Source: Riptortus pedestris (Eukaryota > Arthropoda > Insecta > Hemiptera > Alydidae). From it: 64,000 nt of DNA. Shown here piece by piece: positions 1 to 11,793 of the stretch. The stretch covers positions 5,918,501 through 5,982,500 of the forward strand of contig CM032230.1 of NCBI GenBank assembly GCA_019009955.1, in the 5' to 3' direction. The notes beneath the pieces are model-generated. The model was not told the origin of the DNA and ran no database searches. It saw nothing but the letters and a program-made list of their open reading frames with translations. Made by a program: the position numbers and the translations under genes. The stretch's first letter is position 1; each line of letters opens with the position of its first letter.

Positions 1-465
1 CATGAACCATGTCATTACAAGGTTAAATACCAAATATTGTTTTCATTGAACTTTTACTTTGTGAGATATATGCAAATACTTCCTGGTGACCCCCCCCCCC
101 CTTCTTTTGTTCTTTGATTACTAAAATTCGAGTGAGTGAGATAAAACTGATTCTTATTCATTACAAATTACAGCACTAGCTTTAGTAAATTGTTTTCAAT
201 AAAATTAATATGTTATATTCAGATAAATTTCATTAATTGTTTGTCTTTCTGGTCTATCTATCTATTCAACGCTACGAGGTTGGCTGGCCTGTTTGTTTAC
301 AATTCCATTGTATAAATTATTAACTTGTATTAATTGACTTCGTATTACCATTTGTATTAATTCACTTAACATTTACAGTTGTATTACCTGTATGTATATT
401 TATCAATTGTAAACCTTCGCATGGGAAATCTGCTTAGTTTATGCAGTCCCTGCATGACGGACTTT
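1..465 (+). mobile_element. HINE-like element, long form, 3' part, in the last ILK intron
   Basis: The block ends with the family 3' signature near 425-465: GGGAAATCTGCTTAG, a short hairpin (here ATGCAG/CTGCAT) and GACGGACTTT. The upstream part matches the long-form module seen at 11466-11793, 22750-23576, 43537-44502 (inverted) and 48101-49710. The 5' half lies off the window or was lost. It sits between the window edge and the ILK acceptor at 619-620, so it is intronic. Confidence 0.8.
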
Positions 466-620
466 CCTTTTGGTTGACTGTTTGTACATTTATATTTTCC
501 TTGGCCATTATTTTATATTCAGTTTTATTTTTATAGAAATGATTAATGTTTGTTTGAACTAATTTTAATATAACTAATATTATAAGTCCATTATTTAATG
601 TTGATATATTTGTGTACTAG

Positions 621-767
621 GTTGCCCTTGAAGGTCTGAGGGTGTCTATTCCGCCCGGGATATCGCAGCACCTAGCCAAACTGATCAAGATCTGCATGAA
701 TGAAGACCCTGGGAAGAGGCCCACATTCGACATGGTTCTACCCATTCTCGACAAAATGAACAGATAA
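621..767 (+). CDS. Ilk: Integrin-linked kinase, last coding exon
   Basis: ILK is a focal-adhesion pseudokinase that links integrin cytoplasmic tails to actin through PINCH and parvin. The exon follows an AG acceptor at 619-620 (TTTGTGTACTAG) and gives 48 codons in phase 0, starting [15 protein letters not shown] and ending KMNR, then TAA at 765-767. The stretch [16 protein letters not shown] is the conserved end of the kinase C-lobe in ILK, just before the terminal ILDKM helix. Insect and vertebrate ILK both show the VALEGLR...IPPG...CMNEDP.KRP.FDM pattern (recalled family knowledge, not searched). All upstream exons (ankyrin repeats, PH-like linker, kinase N-lobe) lie off the left edge. It is the only exon here that I can assign firmly to a host gene. 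Confidence 0.95.
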   Translation, partial: VALEGLRVSIPPGISQHLAKLIKICMNEDPGKRPTFDMVLPILDKMNR

Positions 768-2543
768 TTTCTTCCTAACGACGTTATTATCCTAACGACC
801 TACTAATAATTGAAACTCTAATTTGGCTTTTTTATATGTTGTTACTGCCTCGCCGGAGTTTTAATACTTACTTTTATTTTTAGTATATTTATTAAATTGC
901 TGTTTATTAAATTTGCCTTTTGATAGGTTTTGTTGTGAAGGCATATTACTAATTATATTAAATTTTTTTGAAAATTAGATAAAAATTGTTGATTAATATA
1001 TAAATATATCTAAAAATTAGTCAATTAAAATGAATCCTATGCCCCTGCACATGGGGTTACTGTATTTTAATTTTTGTATGGACGAAAACGATTGACTTCT
1101 TTATTGTTTTAGTAAAGAAAAAATAACCTTAAATAACTAGCAAGGATTGTAAAAATATCTTGCTAATTGATGTTTTAACCTGTACTTATAATATTTTTTA
1201 TATAACTTGTTTTGATTTGTTATAATTTATTATCATTATTTATTTAACTCATATTTTGTTGAGAAATCGTTTAGAAGCTATGAAAAAATAATCCTAATTT
1301 ATCCTTTATCACAATTTTAATTAGTAATTAAATATGCCAATCAACTGTCTCATCTCAATGAAATAGGTAAATTGTCAATTATTGAAGTATTTTTTCTTTA
1401 AAATGATGCACATTTTTTTGCGTTGTTCGGCTAACTTCTATGCGTATTATCTAGTTTTAAAAGTTCAAATGTAATAGATAAAACTAATGTAGTGAAAGAA
1501 ATTTTCTGTCGGAACAGTCATATTTGAGTTAAATGGGTAAAAAGTTAAAAACATTAGAACAAATGACATCAATTGTCCTGAGGGAGCAAAACGGTTGATA
1601 CCAGTTCATAAAATTAAAATTAAATTCTAAATATTATAATGGTCTAAGAATCAATAAATTGAGCTTCCTTTGTATTGATGGATTTTATTGCTGTATTTGA
1701 GGCAAAACTAAATCAATTCTCTCAGGAATTTTGCTCCTTCATCAAGTTGATTTGTGCGTTTCAACAAAACATTTATTCATTGCCCTAGTTTTAAGTATCT
1801 GTAGCTCGAATTGGGCCTTAGAACTTGTGCTTAAGAACCAAATATGAAAGTACTGAAGGAAGCCTTTTAATGGATTAGTTTAAACCTGTGTTACAGCTGA
1901 TTGGGCTTTCATTAACATACATTTAAAATTGTTGATTTTACATTGGTCTTAGCAAATATCAATCTAAATATGAATTGAGAGGGGTAAATGGCGTAGGAAA
2001 TTCTTAAAGTATTTAAAGGGTTATTTTTTTGTTTTGCTTGGTATCTCAAGCCTCGCAACTCTTCTGATATAGGTTGTAAAATAGCAGCAGCCCCTCTGTC
2101 CTTTCTTACATGTTCAGTATATTTTGAAAAAATGTTTACCAACATAAGTTTTAACATCCATTTGGGCTTTGTTCCAATTTTTTTTTTTAAATCATAATAC
2201 ATTTTTTAGCATTTCATTGTATTATTTCTTGTTTATTGAGAGTTAAAATAATACAGTGAATTTGTCTTAAAAAGTTTCGGTTTGTAAGCACAATATCAGT
2301 TTTCATTTCACACAAATTTATTTTTTTAAACATTGTTTATAAAAAGAAATCAATTTATGGAGGATTTCAATGAAAGCAAACGATGAATGGATTTATTTTT
2401 CTATTGATAGAAATCCTGCATTGTAATTTTATACAATATTTATTTATTATCTGGATATATTCCATTTTAATATTTGTTATTGTTCTACTAACTGTGAAGA
2501 TGACTAATCGTTTATTTTTATATAATGTAACTTAAAGAATAAA
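768..2543 (+). other. ILK 3' untranslated region (probable extent)
   Basis: AT-rich sequence after the ILK stop with no sustained coding and no window repeat. AATAAA at 1653-1658 could end a shorter transcript, and AATAAA at 2538-2543 a longer one. Extent is inferred; transcript reads would settle it. Confidence 0.5.
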
Positions 2544-2590
2544 TTGTTATTATTAGGGGATTTATTTTGTCCTCGTGTTGTCTGAACTTG
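2538..2590 (+). terminator. Candidate ILK polyadenylation site
   Basis: AATAAA (2538-2543) is followed about 25-45 nt later by a GT/T-rich stretch (TTTATTTTGTCCTCGTGTTG), the usual order of hexamer, cleavage zone and downstream element in animals. Confidence 0.5.
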
Positions 2591-3229
2591 ATGAACCTTG
2601 TAAAATTAGCCTTTAAACTTTATATAATTATGAACTAGAATAGAAATTACTTGTAAAGGAAATTTTTAGCTCATTATATGAGGAGGGTGAAAAGCTCAAT
2701 ATTAGTTTAAATTTATAAAGAAATTAAAATTATTAATAGTCCACTAGTATATATAATACTATTGGTGAATCTGTGGGCAAATGCTGTCATTACTGTTTGA
2801 TGGTCTAGTGGCATTGTTTTTTCGATGGTAGGATACCATTTTCAAGCCTTCGATAATTGTATAGAAGCTCCTGTATTTATCTACTCTAATGGTCAGATAT
2901 TGGTCGATTGCTTTCAATCTGGGGAAGTTTGTTTATATCTTGGCATAATTGTTTACTCTTCTGTATAGTTGAGCTGTCCTTAGATACAGACTTGGATCTG
3001 CTCAGGTAATACGATCTTCTTTGCCGTCTCCTCTTGGATTTTCCATTTTGAAAGTTATTTTAGTAAACCTGACAGAAATTAATTTATGCATTCATGCTTA
3101 TTTATAATGCACTGTATAAATCATTTAAGTTAGCTTTGGGGTTAGGGACATTGGGTGATTGGTAAGGCACTGGCTGCATTTTTGATAGATTTCATGATCA
3201 AATCATGCTGTATATTAGGTGAGGGCTAC
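2544..3229. other. Intergenic, nothing recognised
   Basis: AT-rich. No ORF with family features and no match to the window's repeat families apart from a weak tRNA-SINE-like patch near 3130-3180 (GGGGTTAGGGACATTGG). Confidence 0.5.
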
Positions 3230-4110
3230 CTTTGACATGTTGCGGGCCAAACTTTAGTGTGCAAATACGTTCACGGGCCGCTTTTGAAAGTAGTGCACTT
3301 TAATGTAGTGTTCATAATTTCTAACGTTAGATATCAGGTATGAAATAATATGACAATGTAAATATGTAATTTAATAGAATTTATTAAAATAACAAAATGA
3401 AATGAAAAAAAATAGGTACAACATTATAATTAAATCATAAAATTTGGAATTATTACAAACAACTAATGTTAAATAGCATCACTGAAATCAATGAGGCACT
3501 CGAGTTTGAATTTGAGAAACTAATCCATCGATGTTTGAATTAATTCCACTTATACAAAGATGGAAAGAATTCAGTCAGCCTTGTACGATGTTTTGATTTA
3601 TTAACTTTCATCATTGATAAGAACTGTTCGCATTTATAAGTACTGCCAAACATACAAATCTCTCCTCATCTTCCTCATTTGGAGTAAGTAGTGTAATATT
3701 TTTGTTTAATTGGTTTTTCAAAATGTCTTGCGGGGCTGTTTGTTGGCCACATATGCTCTGGATGCTAACTTGGGCAGCAGTGAAACAAAAGGTTTCTTAG
3801 TGAATTCGTCTGCGATCACAACATTGCTAGGCAGGCAAATGACGAGCTAAAGAAATCTGCTTTTGTTTTTGAAAATGCATCGGAGAGGAAAACAGCATTT
3901 GTACTAATATCATCTCACCAAAACTTGTCTGCTTGTAGGTGGTTGTTCTGATAGAGCTTACTTTTGGTTTTTGATATCTTCACTTGTGAAAGCAGTCCAC
4001 GTGCCTTGAATGTAGAGATTGTGAACTCAATTTTAGTAGTGGTTTTTCTTTAGAAAATGTAGTTATCAAAGTTAGTCACACAATAAAGTTATACAAAAAT
4101 TTCTTTAAAT
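3230..4110 (-). pseudogene. Degenerate hAT-family transposase (GTF2IRD2/EPM2AIP1-like)
   Basis: Reading the minus strand from about 4110 to 3480 gives broken coding segments. One contains AFSKTKADFFSSSFACLAML (about 3800-3890). A later one (about 3550-3660) reads FGSTYKCEQFLSMM followed by KVNKSKHRTRLT, which matches the C-terminal hAT dimerisation region (F.S.Y.CEQ.FS.M...KSK.R..LTD). Stops and frame changes separate the pieces, so it is dead. A GC-richer flank at 3230-3290 (GCGGGCC...CGGGCCGC) resembles hAT subterminal sequence. I could not define both inverted repeats or a target duplication. Related genes exist as domesticated hosts in mammals, but nothing here suggests function. Confidence 0.7.
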
Positions 4111-6700
4111 CTTCCCAAAGTCGAAGTGTGGTGTAAGAAAAAATATTTGTTTTATACCTGTATGTTGTTAACTCAGTTATAATTTCAATGGTTGGGGCTT
4201 GGATCCTTTTTTTTATTTATTTAATGTTGTTAATTTTAAGACCTCTGTCGTCCCCCTAATCGGCATTAAGGCTCTTCCCCTTCATGAAAAATTGGAATCT
4301 ACTTTTTATTTTCTCCTCTGCATGTATAGAATCATTTTCCATGATGTTTTGGGCTAATTTTACAAGGTACACAGCTAGATTATATTTTAAAAAATCTCAT
4401 TATCACTGCCATTTTATTCATCAAGACGTAATATTTAAGAATCTCCATTCAAACTTTTTTATTAAAATGAATGTGTCAATTTTAAATACTTATTTTTTTT
4501 AAAAGTATTTTGTGTGCTTCAAATACTAACAGAGCTTCCTATTGTCTCTCCATAACTGCATTTAACGATTTCATAGTCACGTTATTGTGAAAATTGTCTA
4601 GCATTAGTCAATATTTCAATATTCACCAGGTCACATTTGTGAGATATATATTTTTTTATTTTAAAAAATTTAGTGACTTCTTGAGTATTTGTTACTATGT
4701 ATAGACTTTATTTATGTTATTAAGGCTTTATTCGTTTAAGTTAGTGTTTTATCATGTCTCTTTAGACAAATAATTGCTTAGTTAAGTTGGAATTAATTGT
4801 ATTAAACGTTGCTAGTGATGAATTACTATGTATTTTGTTAAATAGGCTAATTAAAAATTGTAATGCTTACGAAAGTGCCTCTAGTGTTTAAACTTTTAGT
4901 TTAGAGAGCTCATATTTAAATAAAATTTCTATTAGTCAATTAATCTAAATAATTAAATTGTTGCTGTTTAACTGCTCTATTTTTAGGAAATTGGAAAATA
5001 TTCGTATATTTTATATATGTAAAAAATGAGATCGTATATTGTCGTTCTAATTATAAAACCTTGTAACTCCTTAGACAAAATACTGAAATTACATGGTTTT
5101 ATATTTAGGTAGACCATATTTGTCAGATGATTTTGACTAGTAATCACTGAGAACAATTTTAAAGATTGCACATTTATGAATTGCATGTGTTCCATGAAAG
5201 TGTTATGATTTGAGAAAAAATTTTAAAATTAGAAATAATTGGAATGCTCAACAGATAAAAATCCCAAATCAGGGTTATTAACAAATAAAACCAAAGTTGC
5301 CTTAGATATTTTATTTAAATTATGCCTGCCATTGCTTAAAACTTAGACGTGCCTTCTATATCTGCCATAATCATTTGTCTCAACATAAAGATATGAAACG
5401 GAACGAGAGACAGCTTTTCTATTTTTATTCTATGATGAGTAATAAATTAAATACGTTTAGCAAATAGATTGTAAATTCATATTTGGTATTATGTTAAAAA
5501 CAATTGTTGTTGTTTTTAGCGAACATTATTGATGAATGTTATTATGTATTGTTGGTCATTCAAAATTAACGTCACATTTTTGTTGCTGTGTAAGTTGATC
5601 ATTCATCCTTTATCATATTTCATACAGTTTGGGCCCTCAAAAGTAGGAGCAACACATTTTATTCCAATAATTGTTTAAAATAAAAGAAAACAGATAAATC
5701 GTTAATTTATGGTGGCAGAAGATAAAAGGATCTTAATTTGACATATCTAATAATAAATGATCAAATTGAAATTTGTTATTTATTGTCTTGAGATCCATTT
5801 TGCCCTGCTCGAGAAAAATTCTAAATTCGAGAAAATTACTTAATTTTGGGGTTATTCCGAAATGTTTTTCTGTTTTGCAAACATTTATGGAGTATTTCTA
5901 TTTTATTAATAATAATAATAAAAAAAAAGATAATAGTTTTTATAAAAGCTTTCTTCATAGTGCCTTTCTAACAAACAGGGATTTATTTCTATGGAATGCC
6001 ACTTACATTTTAATTAGGGAATGTTTTCATGGTGAAACATTATTTCATGTGGTTTCACATTTAACAAAATACTATTTCATAACTCAGTTTTTGAGTCATC
6101 TGACTGCATAGAGTAGATAAAAGGTCCTGTTCTGTGTCTTCACTCTCAGTTATTTCACTATCGGAAAACTGCTTCAAATAACAGTGACTGCAATTACATA
6201 ACTTGGAGGCATTAACTCAGCTACCATTATTGTTTCCAACTTTTATATCTAGGAAACATAACTTCCTTCTGGCCTAAATTTAAAGGTGGCTTAGAAAATT
6301 TTTGTTTGATAATGGCATATGGTAATACAATTGTGGAATACCATAAATCACTTTTAAATTCCAAAATGGTGAATAGATGCATAACTTGGTTTGGCTATCG
6401 TATCCTCCCATCTATTTCCAACCCTATTGGATATCAGTTTTTGAAAAAGACTCACAATTGACAAAAATAGCATAGTATATCATCTTACTACTTCAATTAT
6501 CATATATTCCATAAAAAACACTTTTAAATTAACACAAAATGTTCTATCTATCACAATCTTTCAACAACGCAAGCATCAAAAATATTTTGGTCTCTTCATT
6601 ATGTTTAGTTGTTGCTAACTATTATAAAACCATATGGATTTGTTTTTGAATTTCTCAAAGTCCTGGATAAATATGCTTCTTTTTAAATTTTGTTTTTGTT
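4111..6700. other. AT-rich intergenic DNA, nothing recognised
   Basis: About 2.6 kb of low-GC sequence with scattered short ORFs that show no family motif or codon structure. No member of the HINE, Helitron or SINE families is visible. Confidence 0.5.
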
Positions 6701-6705
6701 TTTTT

Positions 6706-6903
6706 AGGTTAGCCATGTGAGTTAAGACATTGGTCTTGATGAACTTGGTAAACCCTTGTGGACAATAGAAATGTATCTAGTCACGAACTTGCTAAACTAA
6801 ATAACATTCTTAGTCCCATCCTGGCTAGAAAAGGGTGCTTACCTGTTGTTAACTAATCCTGATTAGCCTCAGTAGCACAAACTGGACATAAATAGATAAT
6901 AAC
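6706..6903 (+). mobile_element. tRNA-type SINE, diverged
   Basis: Starts AGGTTAGCCATGTGAGTTAA, the head shared with the copy at 15176-15402 (inverted), and carries the diagnostic body GGCTAGAAAAGGGTG and a GATTAGCCTCAG stretch before an A/T-rich tail. The B-box region is degraded. Confidence 0.7.
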
Positions 6904-7124
6904 AAATCTTTTTGGTAGTAGGAAGGAATTTATTTTGTGTCTTTTTACTTTGAAGAAATGTATGATCATTATTGAAGTTTTAAGTTCAGTACTTGTGTGC
7001 CAACTAATTTGGCTAAAATGCCTATTTTTGAATTAATTTATTATAAGTAATTATAAATATGCAGTGACGAATAAATAGCTGAATTTTAGCTAATTCCTCT
7101 TAAGCGAATACACACACACATAGC

Positions 7125-7325
7125 CATGTAAAGATTTACCTACATACACTTGTCTGTTACGAGCCTAGCAGTCACAGTTTTTGTTCCTTCATTACCAAGC
7201 TTAATATTTAAGCATTTCATGTATAACCCAGGATCAGGTTCATTAATGGCTGAAATCAGACAAGCGGGAGAGGAGTTTTGGAAGGGGGTAAAATTGGAAA
7301 TTCAAAATAGAAAATCGAATTTAAT
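7125..7325 (+). mobile_element. HINE internal fragment, old
   Basis: Contains TTGTCTGTTACGAGCCTAGC, then a diverged copy of the family's GATCAAGTTCGTTAATGGCT segment (GATCAGGTTCATTAATGGCT) and the G-rich block after it. Both ends are missing. Confidence 0.65.
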
Positions 7326-7461
7326 GTGAGATTAGTACATCATTTCAGTAAGTCGGAGTCCATTTCAATCTTTTAACTTTATACCAACTACTGCAGTAAC
7401 AGTATGGATGACATGTGTTTGATATCTGTTGGTTCTATGACTCTGTCTTGCTCTCCAACAG

Positions 7462-7574
7462 ACCCAAATATTTTTGCTCATCCAGAAGAGAATTATTCTG
7501 TTTATTTGGCGAGAGTCTACCTCGCTGCCAGACTCATGATCATTATTTTTCAAAATCGAAAGATGGAATTGTGA
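7462..7574 (+). other. Possible terminal exon of an unknown gene
   Basis: A good acceptor (CTGTCTTGCTCTCCAACAG, AG at 7460-7461) opens a 113-nt stretch. In one frame it reads PNIFAHPEENYSVYLARVYL and onward to TGA at 7572-7574. The peptide looks protein-like but I do not recognise it, and no linked exon is visible. Chance is quite possible. Confidence 0.15.
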
Positions 7575-7599
7575 TAAAAGTTACAAATTGTTGTTAGCA

Positions 7600-8704
7600 G
7601 TACAACCAATTCTGAACTAACTGATTGTAATGATACAGGAGCAGTCCCGAATGCATTAACTAAAAGTGCTTTATTAGGATTATAATAAAAAATAACTAGA
7701 TTGTAGTATTAGAGAATTAATTATTATAGCCATGTTGTTAATTAAAATATAATTGAACTATATTTATTCCGTAGTCTTCCATTGTTCTAATACAGGAATT
7801 AGATGTAGATTTAATAATTAGGAAGATCTAACAGTAAAAAAAAGGAGTAAATCTCGTAGATGCTTTTGTTATAACAACTAAGATTAATTATTGTAGACTA
7901 AAATAGTATTTGAAGAAGTTATAACAAATGCTATGAATTAATTTATATTTATGGGTGAGTCCAGAAATAAATGGAAATAATTTTTTTCTAATAATATAAA
8001 TTTATTTTATTAAAACATTAATGAGTTTTAGGTGAATAAAGAAAATTTGGGGGTAATGTCTTTCTCTCACAATTATTCACTTATTAAACCTGAGCATGTT
8101 TTGCATTCAGATTACTGTTAACATAATTTTTGTTTTTTGCCACTATTATTATTTAACTGTGATAATTAAAAGTTATTTATTTAATAAATTATGAATATAT
8201 TAATGTTTGCATTAATTAGTACCTAAAGCAAATTCTCATGAATGCATGTGCGTGTTAAAGTTCAAAAGCACTTGTTCAAGCTCTTCAAAAAAAACACTTG
8301 TGGCTATTATTATTATAATTTCTTCCCATTAATAATTGAATGAAAGTTTCCATTTATTTCTTTATTCACCTCAATTTTGATGTCTGTTAGTCATTAAATA
8401 TGGAAAGATTTATGTACAAATGTTCCAAAACTGGATATTTATGTGACTTATGAAATATTACATTTTTGTTTAAATATTCTTTTAATGTTGTTATGAAATT
8501 ACTTGACTTTAGTTTTCTTTGTGCCTTATAATTTATATATAATATATTTATTTTTGATAGTTTGTGTGATTACATTCTGTTAAAATAACTTTTTTATAAT
8601 TGTTTTTAAAATTGTGTATATTTTAAAGTTAATTAAAACAGAAATAAATTACATTAATGATATTTATTTTTTATTTCAAATTCTATTGCCTATTTCCCCT
8701 TTCA
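7600..8704. other. AT-rich intergenic DNA
   Basis: No gene recognised. A diffuse inverted similarity exists between about 7955-8045 and 8330-8375 (both contain GGTGAATAAAGAAA or its complement), perhaps the ends of a worn element. Confidence 0.4.
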
Positions 8705-8825
8705 TTTTAAAATCCCTCACGCGGGAACTGCATAAAATAAGCAGATTTCTCACTACATATTCTCTGTTTCTAAATAAAAATCCGATGAGTAGAAGTGAAG
8801 GGCTTACCTAAGGTTGAAAACAAGG
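8705..8825 (-). mobile_element. HINE 3' terminal fragment
   Basis: Plus-strand text CCCTCACGCGGGAACTGCAT then AAAATAAGCAGATTTC is the complement of the family 3' hairpin and subterminal block. The piece beyond it (ATATTCTCTGTTTCTAAATA...CCGATGAGTAG) matches the variant ends at 22633-22749. Confidence 0.75.
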
Positions 8826-8884
8826 AAGAAGTAATAATTCACTTAATATTTCAGCTTTTAATTTTAATAAATAAATAAAAATTT

Positions 8885-9012
8885 CAGGTAATGCGTTGAC
8901 CTTAATCTCATATAGTTAACCTAGAGTAGCGAGTTCGATTCCCTAACATAAGTCCTTAGTTCAACCTTGGCCAGAAAAGGGTGGTAACCTGTAGATAGCC
9001 CGTCACAGGCAT
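8885..9012 (+). mobile_element. tRNA-type SINE, partial
   Basis: Keeps a clear B box (GCGAGTTCGATTCCC) and the body CCAGAAAAGGGTGGTAACCT followed by GTAGATAGCCCGTC, which aligns with the inverted SINE at 15176-15402. The head is shortened. Confidence 0.75.
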
Positions 9013-9174
9013 TTTTTTCCTTTAAGGAATGGGCAGATTTCCCTTAAGACAATATCCAGTCTTGTCCAAAATTCTCACTGACATCATGTCAGTGGGGCAG
9101 GACTGGAGGGGAGATTGTATAGTTGTAGTCTACATATCTCATACTGGCTAATAGTATATCATTACTCAGTTTTT

Positions 9175-9960
9175 TTTCTCATAGTAACCCGTTGAGAAGT
9201 TATTTATTTGAATACATGTTCCATTGCCACATGGCATACTACATGTATGATTATGTTTAAATACATTTTTATTTTACAATATATACACGTTAATCAACCA
9301 TATAATCAAATATAATATAAAAGTAATAATATTAAAATAAGTAAGATAATTACAAATAAAATTAATAAATGAAATGAAAAAATAAATAAATAAAATAAAA
9401 ACAAATCAAACAAAGTTAAACTCACCTAATGTTTAATTTGTGAGTCTATGTAAGGTAATTATATTCAATTATAATTCCCATTCCTCACAATCAACTTTAC
9501 ATTCTAATGTATTTTTGCTACATCCATATCTATACTTTTGATAAACTTTATAAGTTCTTTATTATATTTATTAAATATAATACGAGCTAGTTCTGGCTGA
9601 TTACGACCTTTTAAAATTATATTCATTATGAAATTTGATCTATTTTGATTAAATGTTGAACAGTCATAAAGTATATGTAAAAACGTTTGTGTTGTCTGTG
9701 AGTTGCAAGTACATTTGTCATTGTCTTGAATTTTAAATCTTGTTAAATAATGTCCTGTCTGTCCATGTTCCGTTAGAAATTGTGTATATTTGTGATGGTG
9801 ACTCTTAATTTCGTTTTAGTTGTTGTGAGTTATATTTGGTATGTATTGATGTAAGCTGTAAGATTTGTTACATGTCGTCCATTCTCTGTTCCACTTATGT
9901 ATTGTGTCGTTAGGCAAGTCTTTTTTAATGTATGAGAGAGAATTCTGGGATTATTTTTGA
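9175..9960 (-). pseudogene. 5'-truncated non-LTR retrotransposon, C-terminal ORF2 and 3' UTR
   Basis: On the minus strand from about 9955 to 9510 the text reads LSYIKKDLPNDTIHKWNREW, then GQTGHYLTRFKIQDNDKCTC, then QTFLHILYDCSTFNQNRSNF, ending KFIKSIDMD. This is the usual order after the RT/RNase H part of I/R1/Jockey-type elements: a W..EW segment, then a GHG..YL..F..-like C.C...HIL..C zinc-binding tail. Stops interrupt it. The AT-rich stretch 9175-9480 on the 3' side is shared with the copies at 46770 and 50656, so it is the element's 3' UTR. Clade assignment is uncertain. Confidence 0.75.
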
Positions 9961-10175
9961 ATCATGAGCTGCTTATGCATGGGGTATATGTTTATCTGTG
10001 TGAATTCAATTTTCCTCATGATGTTTTATTCATGGACGGTTGTGATTCAGAAGGTAATGAGAAACCAGTGCATGTCTTTGTCCCTCTTATTTCCTTGTTC
10101 GTTCCCAGTGAGAATCAGGTTTACCTCATTGTGAAATTACCAGGTGTAGCCTGTAGTACAACAACCCCTTAAAGA
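9961..10175. other. Unassigned spacer with an unsupported 71-codon frame
   Basis: An open frame on the plus strand at 9957-10172 has no recognisable domain and abuts the non-LTR fragment. I do not call it a gene. Confidence 0.3.
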
Positions 10176-10347
10176 ATATAAGCAATTCAGGTTGTACTCA
10201 TGATGCAATTTCTGGGAAAAAAATTTTAAATGTTCATCAATCTTGCCTAGGTGGTAATAAAACCAATCTTATTGTAAATTTAATTACCTATAACTGTTGT
10301 TATATAGATATATCCTCTGCCTTGAATATTAGCCGAGATATTTTTTA
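10176..10347 (+). mobile_element. HINE fragment that hosts the next copy
   Basis: Carries diverged pieces of the 5' module (GGTTGTACTCATGATGCAA, AAATGTTCATCAATC) and of the core ending TGAATATTAGCCGAGATATT. The full copy at 10348 begins right after it. Confidence 0.65.
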
Positions 10348-11000
10348 TTAGCAGATTTCCCTTAGGGGAAATCAGCTATTGAGGTCGTACTCATGATGCG
10401 AGTTTCGACAAATTTCTTCAAATGTCCATCGATCCTACCCAGGAGATGACAAAAATGAGGTCCGTTCAAAAATCCCAATTTTGAGTTTTGAGTTTGAGCT
10501 CCCAGTTTGTCTGTTAACGCTCTAGCGGTCGCAATTTTCGTTTGATCGTTACCAAACTTCATATTTAAAGAGTTTTACGTAAAAAGATAGATCAAGTTCG
10601 TTAATGGCTGAGATCGGACCAGTGGGGAGGGGGGGGTTTAGAGGGGGGATTTTTGAAAATTTAAAATATCTCCGTTTTTATGGGTCGGATCGAAAAATTG
10701 TATAGAATCAGTCTTATTCTAAATTAAATGTACTATAAATATTGTTCTATACATGTATTCTGTATCTTGAATATTAACCGAGATATTTGCATTTGTATTG
10801 TGTGTATGGTCGACGAAACACCGCCATGTTCCGGACTCTCCGCCGAGAGCTCTGGTGGCCGTTTCCAGAACTATTCGTCCCTCGTGAATAGGTTTAGAGA
10901 TCCCTTCCTACTACAGCTGTTATTAGGCAGATTTCTCTATTGTAAAACTTCTCGTGGGAAATCTGCTTAGTTTACGCAGCCCCTGCGTGATGGACTTTTT
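10348..11000 (+). mobile_element. HINE, short form, apparently complete
   Basis: Opens TTAGCAGATTTCCCTTAGGG with its own complement GGGGAAATCAGCTATTGAGG (a 5' hairpin). The conserved 5' module, the core with ATTAACCGAGATATTTGC and a GC-richer 3' module (CCGCCATGTTCCGGACTC) follow, then GGGAAATCTGCTTAGTTTAC, the GCAGCCCCTGC hairpin and GGACTTTTT. The (TA)n tract usual after GTCCGTTCAAAA is absent here. No protein is encoded; mobilisation would need a Helentron Rep/helicase in trans. Confidence 0.85.
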
Positions 11001-11465
11001 TTAAATAACAGCATAGCTCGGATGACTTTTTTAAATGATTTATGTTTCCCAGGAGGCAACTGGTGATGGAACAACTGCTCTGAAAGTGCATTTTGCCAAT
11101 AAGAATAAATATCTGTGAAGAAACCAGGCCTACTGCATTAATTATTACCTGTGAACTACAATTGTGGCTTTCAAAATAATAAGGTCTAAGTGGCAGGAGG
11201 CTTTGATGAATACCTACTAGTAAGAAATGTATGAATTCTACTTTTAATTGAATTCACATCTGTTTTATTACCCTTCACCACTACTTCTGTTACTTCATTC
11301 TTCTAGAGTCAGTTTAGTTTGGGATTTCTGTGTGAGCAGATCTATTTTTATTAACTATTTGATTATGCATTTTGACACACAGTTAACATTGGAGGAGGTG
11401 TGTGAGATACATGTGGAGAGTGATTTTGAGGTTGAAGGTTCACATTTCATCTGATAGTTACATGG
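11001..11465. other. Single-copy stretch, possible tiny exon
   Basis: No repeat family seen. A TTTATGTTTCCCAG acceptor (AG at 11051-11052) is followed by 21 codons starting EATGDGTTALKVHF and TGA at 11116-11118. It is too short to assert. Confidence 0.25.
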
Positions 11466-11793
11466 GCTAATAAAATTTGCATAATTGAGATAAAAATTAT
11501 TCTGATTCATTATAAATTACAGTACTAGAAATAGTAAATAGTTTATAACAAAATTAATATGTTATATTCTGATATATTTCGGTAATGGTTTTTCTTTCCA
11601 GTGAAGAGTATTTCTATCTATCTGTTCAGCTCTGAGCAGTTGGCAGGCCTGTTTGTATACAATTCAGATGCTTTCCATTGGGAGGTTATAAAAATTGGCA
11701 GAAAGACTTCTCATTACCGTTTGAATTTATTCACTTAATATTCTTGGTGGTGTTAAGTGTTGCCAGTATGTATATTAGCCGAGATATTTTTTA
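11466..11793 (+). mobile_element. HINE long-form fragment
   Basis: Matches the long-form 3' module (ATTACAGTACTAG, ATTAATATGTTATATTCTGA, CAGGCCTGTTTGTATACAAT) of the copy at 1-465. It breaks off before the terminal hairpin where the next HINE begins. Confidence 0.75.

Noticed and set aside
7955..8375. Inverted-repeat transposon
   Set aside because: Arms are short, AT-rich and poorly matched; no target duplication.
9957..10172. 71-codon plus-strand frame
   Set aside because: No domain, no acceptor or upstream exon, and it borders a truncated retroelement.
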